A DNA stretch of 36,427 bases from Glaciecola sp. UBA2563 (GTDB lineage Bacteria > Pseudomonadota > Gammaproteobacteria > Enterobacterales > Alteromonadaceae), in contig DDLV01000157.1 of assembly GCA_002340325.1 (NCBI GenBank), positions 1-36,427 of the forward strand, given 5' to 3'. Shown one piece after another: positions 1-7,908 of the stretch. Within the stretch, counting starts at the first letter, position 1; every line of letters starts with the position of its first letter. Both the position numbers and the translations under genes were made by a program. The notes beneath the pieces are model-generated. The model searched no databases. It had not been told where the DNA came from and saw only the letters and a list, made by a program, of their open reading frames with translations.

Positions 1-56
1 TGACCCTTCGCCTGATTTCAAGTCAGGTGCATTCAGCCGGACTCTGCCACCTCTCC
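1..56 (-). tRNA. serT: tRNA-Ser(UGA), truncated by the window edge
   Basis: Read on the minus strand, the gene starts GGAGAGGTGGC at position 56. It continues through a D-arm and an anticodon arm with stem CCTGA, loop CTTGAAA and stem TCAGG. The anticodon is TGA, which decodes UCA and other UCN serine codons. The start of the long variable arm typical of serine tRNAs follows, then the window ends, so the T-arm and 3' end are missing. In E. coli serT also lies beside yccA, which supports the call. A strong promoter lies just upstream at 71-99. Basis: anticodon and arms seen directly; gene name from synteny. Confidence 0.93.
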
Positions 57-70
57 ACAAGAAGATGCGC

Positions 71-99
71 ATATTAATGAGCAAACAGCTGTTTGTAAA
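71..99 (-). promoter_or_regulatory. sigma70-type promoter of tRNA-Ser
   Basis: On the minus strand a -35 box TTTACA (99-94) and a -10 box TAATAT (76-71) are separated by exactly 17 bp. They are followed by a G+C-containing discriminator, GCGCATC. Such discriminators are typical of stable-RNA promoters under stringent (ppGpp/DksA) control in E. coli. The predicted start is about 8 bases before the mature tRNA 5' end. Confidence 0.72.
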
Positions 100-201
100 G
101 AATAAATAGCGTTTTTTTCTAAAAATCAAAAACTGGCAACTTTTTTTTGCTTTTACTTCGATAAAACTTGCTAATTTTTAATGTTCATGTGCCGATTTAA
201 C

Positions 202-230
202 TTGAAAAATTGAACCAAAACCCATAAAAC
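202..230 (+). promoter_or_regulatory. possible yccA promoter
   Basis: A TTGAAA hexamer (202-207) and a weak -10 TAAAAC (225-230) are spaced by 17 bp, about 47 bp upstream of the yccA start. The surrounding 100-276 stretch is very A+T rich and has no ORF. The -10 matches the consensus poorly, so this is a candidate only. Confidence 0.35.
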
Positions 231-276
231 TACACTAAATAAGAGTAGGAATTTAACCCTTTAATCAGGAGAGAAA

Positions 277-933
277 ATGGACAGGCAACTGTACACTTCA
301 ACGGTCGATAGACCAGCTATCGAAATAAATAAGGTATTGAGAAATACCTACATGCTGCTGGCAATGACGTTAGCATTCAGCGCGGTTACCGCAATGATTT
401 CAATGTTTATTGGTGTTGGTATGATTGGTTATTTCGCCATGTTCATTGGAGCGATAATAACGTTATTCATACTGCACAAGAAGGCAAATTCAGCAGCAGC
501 ACTGCCATTGGTGTTTCTGTTTACCGGTCTCATGGGTGCGTGCTTGGGACCCATTTTAAGCGTATATTTAGCTGCTGGTTCAGGTTTTTTGGTGTTTCAA
601 GCATTAGCAGGAACTGCGATCATATTCCTCGGCCTATCTGCGTATGTACTTGTGACTAAGAAGGACTTCAGCTTTTTAGGTGGCTTTTTATTCGTTGGTA
701 TGATGGTTGTGCTCGTCGCCATTTTAGCAAACATTTTCTTCGCTATGCCTGCCATGTCTCTGGCAATCAGCGCGGCAGTTATTTTCATTATGTCAGGTTT
801 TATACTATTCGATACGAGCAGAATAATTCATGGCGGTGAAACGAATTACGTACTGGCGACGGTTGGTTTATATTTAAGCATATACAACATATTTACATCG
901 CTACTCACACTGCTTGGTTTTGCAGAAGATTAA
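277..933 (+). CDS. yccA: Bax inhibitor-1/YccA family inner-membrane protein
   Basis: A 218-residue protein, against 219 in E. coli YccA, with about seven hydrophobic membrane segments and almost no soluble domain. The N-terminus has the family stretch VLRNTYMLLAMTLAFSA near residues 20-36. E. coli YccA binds the membrane protease FtsH and slows degradation of substrates such as SecY, a role assigned here by homology. The ATG is preceded by a good ribosome site (AGGAGAG, 267-273), which settles the start. It lies beside tRNA-Ser and upstream of the tus genes, the same neighbourhood as in enteric bacteria, and a strong terminator follows, so it is probably transcribed alone. Confidence 0.92.
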   Translation: MDRQLYTSTVDRPAIEINKVLRNTYMLLAMTLAFSAVTAMISMFIGVGMIGYFAMFIGAIITLFILHKKANSAAALPLVFLFTGLMGACLGPILSVYLAAGSGFLVFQALAGTAIIFLGLSAYVLVTKKDFSFLGGFLFVGMMVVLVAILANIFFAMPAMSLAISAAVIFIMSGFILFDTSRIIHGGETNYVLATVGLYLSIYNIFTSLLTLLGFAED

Positions 934-964
934 TCTCAAGTCAAAGCTAATCTGTTTTTAAACG

Positions 965-993
965 AAACGCCCCGCTATAGGGGCGTTTTTTGT
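965..993 (+). terminator. intrinsic terminator after yccA
   Basis: The stem CGCCCC (968-973) pairs with GGGGCG (980-985) around a 6-base loop. Flanking A and T residues extend the stem, and a T-rich tail follows immediately. It lies 35 bases past the yccA stop and separates yccA from the tus operon. Confidence 0.88.
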
Positions 994-1032
994 TTTATAC
1001 TATACCCAACATAAATTTTAATTTTTATTGAA

Positions 1033-1413
1033 GTGGCAACGTTCAGTCTCTTTATTACAAAAGCACCCTATGATGCGAATAATGCACACAGCGCATTAAT
1101 GTTTTGTCGCGAAGCGTTGGCTTTGGGGCATTGCATTGAGCACGTCTTCTTTTATGCAGAAGGCACGCAAATAGCATCTAGTCTTAGCAGCTTTAATAAC
1201 GGTGAAACCGATATTCAAGCACTATGGATAGAGTGTAAGCTTGCACACAATGTTCCTTTAAAGGTATGTACTACAGCTGGTATAAGACGAGGAATTGCTT
1301 GTGCTGAGGATAATATGGGTTTCAATAATTACAATCAGCATTTCGAGCCGGTCGGGATGTTGGAATATTTCAGCGCCTTACGCTCAAATAAAGTAAAGAG
1401 CATACAGTTCTGA
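1033..1413 (+). CDS. tusD: sulfurtransferase complex subunit TusD
   Basis: A 126-residue DsrE-family protein. TusD is the subunit of the TusBCD heterohexamer that accepts persulfide sulfur from TusA and passes it to TusE. The sulfur ends on MnmA for 2-thiolation of wobble uridine in tRNA-Lys, -Glu and -Gln. The reactive cysteine is at about residue 79 in LKVCTTAGIRRGI, matching the E. coli TusD catalytic cysteine (about 78). The N-terminal FSLFITKAPYDANNAHSAL is typical of the family. The start is GTG with no clear Shine-Dalgarno sequence, so translation may be weak. The TGA stop overlaps the tusC ATG by one base, indicating translational coupling. Confidence 0.93.
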   Translation: MATFSLFITKAPYDANNAHSALMFCREALALGHCIEHVFFYAEGTQIASSLSSFNNGETDIQALWIECKLAHNVPLKVCTTAGIRRGIACAEDNMGFNNYNQHFEPVGMLEYFSALRSNKVKSIQF

Positions 1414-1763
1414 TGTCATATTCATTGTTTATTGCGACTACACCGCCTCTCTATTCAAGCGCAAGTCAGGACTTAATTGAAGCTGCAATGTCGGCGGCAA
1501 ATGCCGAACTAACGGTGAAAATTATTTTTGTAAACGAAGGTTGCTGGCAATTAACTACAAACACAAATAAAGCTGGTCTACGTAAAGATATCAATAAGCA
1601 ACTTGATTTATTAACGCTGTATGAAATTGATGATATTTACTATTATATGCCACATCCAACCATTAAAAGTAAGCTATCGTCAATGACGGCAACCCAACCT
1701 GTCAAGACAGCAGAGGCATTCAATGAAATACTGAATAATGCAGAAAATGTACTGGTATTTTGA
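1413..1763 (+). CDS. tusC: sulfurtransferase complex subunit TusC
   Basis: A 116-residue DsrF-like subunit of the TusBCD sulfur-relay complex, close to the usual 118-120 residues. It has the beta-strand-rich opening SYSLFIATTPPLYSS and lacks the TusD catalytic cysteine motif, as expected for the structural C subunit. It starts inside the tusD stop codon and ends just before tusB, so D, C and B are one translationally coupled set. Assignment rests on operon position and the weak but recognisable family sequence. Confidence 0.88.
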   Translation: MSYSLFIATTPPLYSSASQDLIEAAMSAANAELTVKIIFVNEGCWQLTTNTNKAGLRKDINKQLDLLTLYEIDDIYYYMPHPTIKSKLSSMTATQPVKTAEAFNEILNNAENVLVF

Positions 1764-1765
1764 CG

Positions 1766-2044
1766 ATGTTGATTATGATGTTCTCTAGCGACAAGAATAA
1801 ACTACTCCCCTTTGCAAAGGCAAAGAGTAAATTATTGCTGCTACAATCTGGCGTTTATCTATACAGTGAAATAGAAAGTAGTGAATTAGAAAACGCGTTT
1901 GAAGCAACCTATATCATCGAGACAGATTTTATCGCTAGCGGTTTAGACCCCGACACTTTAAAGAATCAATCAACCCACTTAATTACGCATTCAGAATGGG
2001 TTGAACTTTGTGCAATCAACCATCCAATTATCACCTTGCAGTGA
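1766..2044 (+). CDS. tusB: sulfurtransferase complex subunit TusB
   Basis: About 92 residues from the ATG at 1766. An in-frame TTG at 1760 overlaps the tusC stop but is less likely. TusB (DsrH family) is the smallest subunit of the TusBCD ring. The conserved SKLLLLQSGVYLY segment near residues 20-32 matches the E. coli ELLLLQDGV region. The C-terminal EWVELCAINHPIITLQ resembles the E. coli DFVRLTVKHPS tail. It sits between tusC and tusE as in most gammaproteobacteria. Its role in the complex is taken from E. coli. Confidence 0.85.
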   Translation: MLIMMFSSDKNKLLPFAKAKSKLLLLQSGVYLYSEIESSELENAFEATYIIETDFIASGLDPDTLKNQSTHLITHSEWVELCAINHPIITLQ

Positions 2045-2082
2045 ATCAGACTGTAAATCACTTCACTATTTTAAAATATACA

Positions 2083-2418
2083 ATGAACGTAATCAAAGTA
2101 GGTAATGCAGAATTAAAACTCGACAACAATGGGTACCTTGCTTCAATGGACGATTGGTCGCCGGAAGTTGCTACATCTTTTGCAGAAATTGAAATGCTCG
2201 AGCTTACCGAGCAGCACTGGAAAGTTATCCAATTTGTGAGAGATTTTTACCAACGATATGACACGAGTCCAGCCATTCGAATATTAGTCAAAGCGCTAAA
2301 AGAAACCTACGGTGATGAAATAGGTAACAGTCGTTATCTTCAGCGTTTATTCCCAAATGGTCCAGCAAAAATAGCTTGTAAGTTGGCAGGCCTACCAAAA
2401 CCTGCCAAGTGCCTATAA
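2083..2418 (+). CDS. tusE: TusE/DsrC family sulfur carrier
   Basis: The protein has 111 residues from the ATG at 2083. The frame is open back to 2008, but E. coli TusE (109 residues) begins at the equivalent of MNVIKVG, so the upstream part is discounted. TusE takes sulfur from TusD and delivers it to MnmA. Family signatures are HWKVIQFVRDFYQRYDTSPAIR, GNSRYLQRLFPNGPAK and the tail GLPKPAKCL, whose penultimate cysteine (C110) carries the persulfide. It completes tusDCBE and ends 36 bases from the convergent serS stop. Confidence 0.93.
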   Translation: MNVIKVGNAELKLDNNGYLASMDDWSPEVATSFAEIEMLELTEQHWKVIQFVRDFYQRYDTSPAIRILVKALKETYGDEIGNSRYLQRLFPNGPAKIACKLAGLPKPAKCL

Positions 2419-2454
2419 AAGACAAAATGAAACACTGTTAACCATGACGTCGTT

Positions 2455-3756
2455 TTAAGCCTTTGAGGGACGCAACACCTCTACTCCACCCATATAATCA
2501 ACAAGCACTTTGGGTATAACGACACTTCCGTCTGCTTGTTGATAATTCTCTAAGATCGCGACCAACGTTCTGCCAACAGCAAGGCCAGAGCCATTCAAAG
2601 TGTGCAGTAGTTCAGGCTTTTTCGTTCCGTTTGAACGGTATCTCGCTTGCATCCGTCGCGCTTGAAAGTCCATCACATTTGAACAAGAGCTGATTTCACG
2701 ATAAGTATTTTGCGCCGGTAACCAAACTTCCAAGTCATACGTTTTAGTCGCAGAAAAACCCATATCACCAGTACATAAAATAACCTTTCGGTAAGGTAGC
2801 TCGAGTGCTTGCAGAATCGCTTCTGCATGTCCGGTTAACTCTTCTAGTGCCTGCATGCTTTTGTCGGGTTCAACAAGCTGAACGAGCTCTACCTTATCGA
2901 ACTGATGCTGCCTGATTAAGCCTCTAGTATCTCTGCCATAACTGCCTGCTTCGCTTCGAAAACATGGTGTATGTGCCGTCATTTTTATTGGCAACGAATC
3001 CGCTTCGAAAATCGTGTTTCGGGCGATATTGGTCAACGGTACTTCAGCAGTTGGGATCAATGACAGTCCCTGCCCCTCCTCTGTCGCAGGCTTGGTATGA
3101 AAAAGATCATCGCCGAATTTGGGGAGTTGTCCTGTGCCATAGAGACTGTCAGCATTAACTAAATACGGTACGTAGACTTCCTGATACCCATGAAGCTTTG
3201 TATGCGTGTCCAACATAAATTGCGCCAAAGCACGGTGCAATCTGGCTACTACGCCGTTCATAACAACAAATCTCGAGCCGGTAAGCTTGGCGGCCATTTC
3301 AAAATCAAGACCGTTGTCTATTTGCACAGCAACGTCAACATGGTCCTTTACATCAAAATCATAGGTTGTCGGCGTTCCCCAGGTAGATACTTCAACATTA
3401 TCATTTTCGTCTATACCAACAGGCACTTCTTCAGCTGGAACATTTGGCATTTGCTGATACAAATCATTCAGTGAAGTTTGCACGTCATCAAGCTGCTTTT
3501 TGGCACTTTCTAGCTGTTCACCTAGTGTATCTACATCTTTCAGAAGCGGATTGATGTCCTGACCCGCAGCTTTTGCTTTACCAATCGATTTTGACCGCGT
3601 ATTCCGCTCGTTCTGTAATTCTTGAGTACTTATCTGTAGTTTTTTTCTTTGTTCTTCCAAAGCAAGATAAGCGCCCACATCTAATTTGAATCCTCTTTTG
3701 GCAAGTTGTTTAGCTGTCTCTTCAATATTATTTCTCAATAATCGAGGATCTAACAT
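2455..3756 (-). CDS. serS: seryl-tRNA synthetase
   Basis: A 433-residue class II aminoacyl-tRNA synthetase that charges tRNA-Ser (and tRNA-Sec where present). The N-terminal 110 residues form the long antiparallel coiled coil that binds the tRNA variable arm, rich in E, Q and K. Motif 2 is seen as CFRSEAGSYGRDTRGLIRQH and motif 3 as LNGSGLAVGRTLVAILENYQ near the C-terminus. Length and ATG start fit the family (430 in E. coli). It is the last gene of the ftsK-lolA-crcB-serS run, with 6 bases between the crcB stop and the serS start. Confidence 0.97.
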   Translation of the reverse strand: MLDPRLLRNNIEETAKQLAKRGFKLDVGAYLALEEQRKKLQISTQELQNERNTRSKSIGKAKAAGQDINPLLKDVDTLGEQLESAKKQLDDVQTSLNDLYQQMPNVPAEEVPVGIDENDNVEVSTWGTPTTYDFDVKDHVDVAVQIDNGLDFEMAAKLTGSRFVVMNGVVARLHRALAQFMLDTHTKLHGYQEVYVPYLVNADSLYGTGQLPKFGDDLFHTKPATEEGQGLSLIPTAEVPLTNIARNTIFEADSLPIKMTAHTPCFRSEAGSYGRDTRGLIRQHQFDKVELVQLVEPDKSMQALEELTGHAEAILQALELPYRKVILCTGDMGFSATKTYDLEVWLPAQNTYREISSCSNVMDFQARRMQARYRSNGTKKPELLHTLNGSGLAVGRTLVAILENYQQADGSVVIPKVLVDYMGGVEVLRPSKA

Positions 3757-3762
3757 CTATTC

Positions 3763-4143
3763 TTATCCTTTTACTGTTAAAAGTGCTAAATAAACACAGC
3801 CAATACACAACGTCACGTTTAAAAGAATGTTAAGTGTTGCACCAACAAGGTTTCCTTCTTGAATCAACAAAACAGTTTCAAGTGAAAAAGTGGAAAATGT
3901 TGTCAATGCACCAAGAATACCCACGGTAATAAATGCTTTTAACTGTGGGTTTTGTATATCGTGCTGCTGAAAATATGCGTAGATCAGTCCAATCAGAAAT
4001 GACCCTATCACGTTGACGGCAAGGGTACCAAAAGGAAAGCTTTTTCCCAATAGATTTAATGCCTGTTGCTGAATAAATAACCGAGTGCATGCGCCTAGAG
4101 CGCCGCCGCCGGCTACGGCGATATAAGTATACAGCGTTAACAT
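3763..4143 (-). CDS. crcB: CrcB/Fluc fluoride-specific ion channel
   Basis: A 126-residue inner-membrane protein with four predicted membrane helices, the size of a dual-topology Fluc subunit. Family motifs are GGGALGACTR near residues 12-21, FGTLAVNVIGSFLIG near 38-52, and GALTTFSTFSLE, which contains the conserved pore Phe and polar track residues. Fluc channels export toxic fluoride as homodimers, and a single crcB copy is consistent with that. It sits between lolA and serS with short gaps. The 23-base gap upstream is too short for a fluoride riboswitch, so expression probably follows the operon. Confidence 0.93.
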   Translation of the reverse strand: MLTLYTYIAVAGGGALGACTRLFIQQQALNLLGKSFPFGTLAVNVIGSFLIGLIYAYFQQHDIQNPQLKAFITVGILGALTTFSTFSLETVLLIQEGNLVGATLNILLNVTLCIGCVYLALLTVKG

Positions 4144-4166
4144 GTGCGGCTTGTCATTGTTCTTTG

Positions 4167-4814
4167 TTATCTTTGATCGTCTATGACGTACCCATCCGGT
4201 ATTTGGGCGATAAAATTTTCTAAAGCAAGCATGGGATTAATTTTAATGTCTGTAAAAACGAGGTTATTGACTTGGCCTTGCAAATCCTTTGTCTGAAATC
4301 TATTCAAATTACCAAGTTCGTCAAAAAACAATGACAACTCAGTAATGTTTGCATCAGACGCACCAGACATTATAAGGTATTGGTTGTCCTCTCGCGTAAC
4401 ACTTACATTTTCCCATGCATCATCATTATCGTTGAGTAAAAGTGCCAATGGATTATCTGCAATTACACTTGCTTGATTGAGAATAGTGACTTGTTCAACA
4501 AAAGGGTCTATGTTGTAAATATGTTTGCCATCGATGATTGATAAGCTTTCATCGGGTGATAAAACTTCCCAACGCATTTTATCAGGTTTGCCAAAACTCA
4601 ACTTACCTGATGTTTGCTGCAATTCATCGCCCTTTTCATTTTGCACTATTTGGACAAAATTAGCGCTATAGCTACTGATCTCAAGCAGCTTTTGTCGAAG
4701 TTCCTGCTGTGCATCCGATGCTTGTATTGCGTCTTCGGCATTTGCTTTTTGATGAACTACCGCTACCAATATAAGGATTGTTAACAGCAAAAACGATGTT
4801 AAGAAATTTTTCAT
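4167..4814 (-). CDS. lolA: outer-membrane lipoprotein carrier protein LolA
   Basis: A 215-residue periplasmic chaperone that accepts lipoproteins from LolCDE and hands them to LolB at the outer membrane. The signal peptide covers residues 1-26, with a hydrophobic core LLLTILILVAVV and a likely cut after KANA. The mature part begins like family members (QELRQKLLEISSYSANFVQIV), followed by TSGKLSFGKPDKMRWEVLSP, a hallmark LolA segment. It begins one base after the ftsK stop, as ftsK-lolA does in many gammaproteobacteria. In E. coli rarA comes next, but here crcB follows directly. Confidence 0.93.
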   Translation of the reverse strand: MKNFLTSFLLLTILILVAVVHQKANAEDAIQASDAQQELRQKLLEISSYSANFVQIVQNEKGDELQQTSGKLSFGKPDKMRWEVLSPDESLSIIDGKHIYNIDPFVEQVTILNQASVIADNPLALLLNDNDDAWENVSVTREDNQYLIMSGASDANITELSLFFDELGNLNRFQTKDLQGQVNNLVFTDIKINPMLALENFIAQIPDGYVIDDQR

Positions 4815-4815
4815 A

Positions 4816-7173
4816 TCAGCCTTTTACCGGGGGCGGCGCTAGCACTTCCCTATTTCCATTGTGTCCTGCTGCACTTATGACGCCATCTATTTCCATTTGT
4901 TCCACAATTCTCGCGGCGCGGTTATATCCAATTCTGAATTTTCGCTGCACCGAAGACACCGATACCTTTCTTGTTTCAGTGACAAACTGAACAGCCTCAT
5001 CGTAGAATGCGTCGTATTCCTGCTGTTCTGCGCCTTCGACTTGCTCCCCAGGAAGCAGTGTCTCCGGACTCATTTCGCCCGACAAAATTTCATCGATATA
5101 GTCGGGCTCCCCGCGATTCTTCCAATCCGCGACAACAGCATGGACCTCGTGATCGTCGACAAATGCACCGTGAACCCTTGTTGTCACACTTGTGCCTGGA
5201 GGGTTATATAGCATATCGCCCATACCGAGTAACGATTCTGCGCCTTGTTGGTCGATAATAGTTCGCGAATCAATTTTGCTCGAAACTTGAAATGCAATAC
5301 GGGTCGGTATATTTGCTTTAATAAGACCTGTAATGACATCAACTGAAGGTCGCTGAGTGGCCAAAATTAGATGTATACCGGCGGCTCTGGCTTTTTGCGC
5401 GATTCGAGCGATCAGCTCTTCTACTTTTTTGCCAACAATCATCATCATGTCTGCAAATTCATCTACTACAACAACTATTGATGGAAATTTTTCCAACGAT
5501 GGCGCAAATTCATCCATGCTCTCGTTGGGGTTCCATAGTGGATCTAATAGCTCTTCCCCTTTTTCTGCAGCTTCAATAATTTTTTTGTTATAACCACTTA
5601 GGTTTCTAACGCCAAGCGCTGACATCAGACGATACCGTCGCTCCATCTCACCGACACACCATCGCAAAGCATTAGCAGCTTCTTTCATATCAGTAACGAC
5701 TTCGGTAAGTAAATGAGGAATGCCTTCATAAACTGACAATTCAAGCATCTTCGGGTCGATCATAATCATTCTGACATCTTCAGGTGTTGATTTGTATAGA
5801 AGACTTAAAATCATGACATTCACACCGACAGACTTGCCCGAACCCGTCGTACCGGCTACCAACAAGTGAGGCATTTTTGCCAAATCCACAACAACGGGTT
5901 GCCCTGAAATATCTGCACCTAATACCATGGTTAATGGGGATTTATTTGATTGGAATGCATTGCAACCAATGACTTCACTCAAACGAACCATTTCACGGTT
6001 TTTATTTGGAAGTTCAAGTCCAATAACGGACTTGCCAGGAATAACTTCAACGACGCGAACTGAAATAGCTGACATTGCTCTTGCTAAGTCTTTAGCTAAA
6101 CCGACAATCTTATTTACTTTTACACCAGGTGCTAAGTCCATTTCAAATCTGGTGATAACGGGCCCAGGCAGCACATCAACAACAGTTGCTTGAATGTTAA
6201 AGTCTGCAAGCTTACTTTCCAATAACCTAGAGACTTGTTCGAGTTCTTCAGATGTCACTGGGTTTTTTCTGCGGTCTGCGCGCTGCAACAATTCAAATGA
6301 TGGCATTGTGCCGGTAACTATTTTGGGTTTATCGTCGATGGCAGTATTTTGCTTGGCTATCTTTTTCTCAGAGACCTTGGGCGACTTTTCTTGAATATTT
6401 TCATTTTTCCCTTCTCCTTGAGAAAAAGCGTCAACGTTAGCTCCTGGTGCAGTCTCTTGTAATTGTGTGCTGGGTGAAGTTGTCAGCGTGTCATTAGATA
6501 TTTTTGAAGGTAATAATTCTGGCTGCGCTTGCAAAATGTCTATGTTTTTCTCCCGACTTTCTGATCGTGACAGCGTATTGTTTGATAGACCTTTAACCAA
6601 CCTAACAGCAAGTGATGATAACCAGATGGCTTTCTCTCCCAGCCAGTCAACAATTTGTAGCCATGAAACACCGGTTGTTAAGGTAAAGCCTGTACAAAAG
6701 AAGCAGAGAAGTAACAAAATAGTGCCAACAACACTGAAATGCGGAATAAGTGCACTACTGATAATATCACCCATTGCACCGCCTGCTGAGACGTTATAGA
6801 CATCATCAAAATTAATGCTTGCTAGACCTGTAAAACCGAACACTACTAAGAGGATCCCAATGACACGAAGTGAAATAGTGAGATAATCGAGCTCTTTTGA
6901 ACGGCGTATATGCAAAAACAAATACCATCCAATAAAAGCAAGACCAAACGGAATAATATAAGCACTTACACCAAAACCAAATATCAGTATATCCGCGCAA
7001 TATGCACCAGCGCTTCCCATCCAATTTTGAATTTCTCGCTCAAATCCAGTTTGGCTCCAACCTGGGTCGCTTGGATCAAATGTGACCAACGCAACTAACA
7101 AGAAAAACGAGAAAACGCATGACATGATCATGCCAACTTCAATAAGTCTTTGAGAGCCTGATAATCTAGTCAT
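4816..7173 (-). CDS. ftsK: DNA translocase FtsK
   Basis: A 785-residue, septum-anchored ATPase that pumps DNA towards dif and activates XerCD during division. Residues 1-190 hold about four membrane segments. A short charged, low-complexity linker (about 200-290) replaces the long E. coli linker (E. coli FtsK has 1329 residues). The motor has Walker A GTTGSGKS at 441-448 and Walker B IVVVVDEFAD at about 566-575. The C-terminal gamma winged helix (about 715-780) contains VSSVQRKFRIGYNRAARIVEQME, which reads KOPS sites. It is followed one base later by lolA. In E. coli lrp lies upstream, but here pyrF does. Confidence 0.96.
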   Translation of the reverse strand: MTRLSGSQRLIEVGMIMSCVFSFFLLVALVTFDPSDPGWSQTGFEREIQNWMGSAGAYCADILIFGFGVSAYIIPFGLAFIGWYLFLHIRRSKELDYLTISLRVIGILLVVFGFTGLASINFDDVYNVSAGGAMGDIISSALIPHFSVVGTILLLLCFFCTGFTLTTGVSWLQIVDWLGEKAIWLSSLAVRLVKGLSNNTLSRSESREKNIDILQAQPELLPSKISNDTLTTSPSTQLQETAPGANVDAFSQGEGKNENIQEKSPKVSEKKIAKQNTAIDDKPKIVTGTMPSFELLQRADRRKNPVTSEELEQVSRLLESKLADFNIQATVVDVLPGPVITRFEMDLAPGVKVNKIVGLAKDLARAMSAISVRVVEVIPGKSVIGLELPNKNREMVRLSEVIGCNAFQSNKSPLTMVLGADISGQPVVVDLAKMPHLLVAGTTGSGKSVGVNVMILSLLYKSTPEDVRMIMIDPKMLELSVYEGIPHLLTEVVTDMKEAANALRWCVGEMERRYRLMSALGVRNLSGYNKKIIEAAEKGEELLDPLWNPNESMDEFAPSLEKFPSIVVVVDEFADMMMIVGKKVEELIARIAQKARAAGIHLILATQRPSVDVITGLIKANIPTRIAFQVSSKIDSRTIIDQQGAESLLGMGDMLYNPPGTSVTTRVHGAFVDDHEVHAVVADWKNRGEPDYIDEILSGEMSPETLLPGEQVEGAEQQEYDAFYDEAVQFVTETRKVSVSSVQRKFRIGYNRAARIVEQMEIDGVISAAGHNGNREVLAPPPVKG

Positions 7174-7212
7174 AATGGCAGTATTCGATAGTTCATATTG
7201 GTGAGGTTAATA

Positions 7213-7902
7213 TTACAATATGCTGTGAGTTATTTCTTGTAAGATAGTGGCAGGGTTTTGTGCTTTTGTAATAGGTCGGCCAATGACTAAATAATCAACC
7301 CCTGCTTCAATCGCTTGTCGGGGAGTCATGACTCTACTCTGATCATCTTGTTCAGATCCCAACGGACGAATACCCGGCGTAACCAAAATAAAATCCTGCA
7401 AAACATCGCGCAAGATTAGCGCTTCTTGTGCAGAGCAAACAACACCATCTGCACCACCATTGTATGCAAGTTGCGCCAGAGACTTGACCTTATCACTTAT
7501 ATTCGTATTACCGTAGACAGTCGTCACCTGGTCCTGATCCATGCTTGTAAGTATTGTAACAGCAGTGAGTAAAACTGGCTTATTCGATGATGCACAAGCA
7601 TCTTTCGCTGCTGCTATCATGCGCTCTCCGCCAGATGCATGCACGTTAACCATCCATACACCAAGCTTAACAGCAGCTTCGACGGCCTTAGCAACCGTAT
7701 TGGGAATATCGTGAAACTTTAAATCAAGGAATACATCGAATCCTCTATTCACCAGTGATTTAACAAACTCGGGACCAAACAATGTGAACATCTGTTTACC
7801 AACTTTAAGCTTGCAATTATCTGGAGATAGTTGCTCAACAAGTGCTATCGCTGACGATACGTCGTCAAAATCCAATGCAACTATTATCGGGCTCGATACC
7901 AT
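7213..7902 (-). CDS. pyrF: orotidine 5'-phosphate decarboxylase
   Basis: A 229-residue TIM-barrel enzyme for the last step of de novo UMP synthesis (OMP to UMP plus CO2). The catalytic Lys/Asp network is visible as FLDLKFHDIPNTV (D60, K62, D65), and VALDFDD lies near residues 8-14. The phosphate-binding end is seen in VTPGIRPLG and DYLVIGRPIT. It starts with ATG 6 bases after the lapB stop, matching the lapA-lapB-pyrF order of E. coli. Confidence 0.96.
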   Translation of the reverse strand: MVSSPIIVALDFDDVSSAIALVEQLSPDNCKLKVGKQMFTLFGPEFVKSLVNRGFDVFLDLKFHDIPNTVAKAVEAAVKLGVWMVNVHASGGERMIAAAKDACASSNKPVLLTAVTILTSMDQDQVTTVYGNTNISDKVKSLAQLAYNGGADGVVCSAQEALILRDVLQDFILVTPGIRPLGSEQDDQSRVMTPRQAIEAGVDYLVIGRPITKAQNPATILQEITHSIL

Positions 7903-7908
7903 TAATAT

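Noticed and set aside
2383..2408. Perfect 8-bp hairpin TTGGCAGG / CCTGCCAA at the 3' end of tusE
   Set aside because: It lies within conserved TusE codons (GLPKPAK region) and no T-run follows on either strand, so a terminator call is not supported.
4144..4166. Possible fluoride riboswitch before crcB
   Set aside because: The gap to lolA is only 23 bases, too short for the crcB-motif RNA of about 60 bases, and no matching motif was seen.
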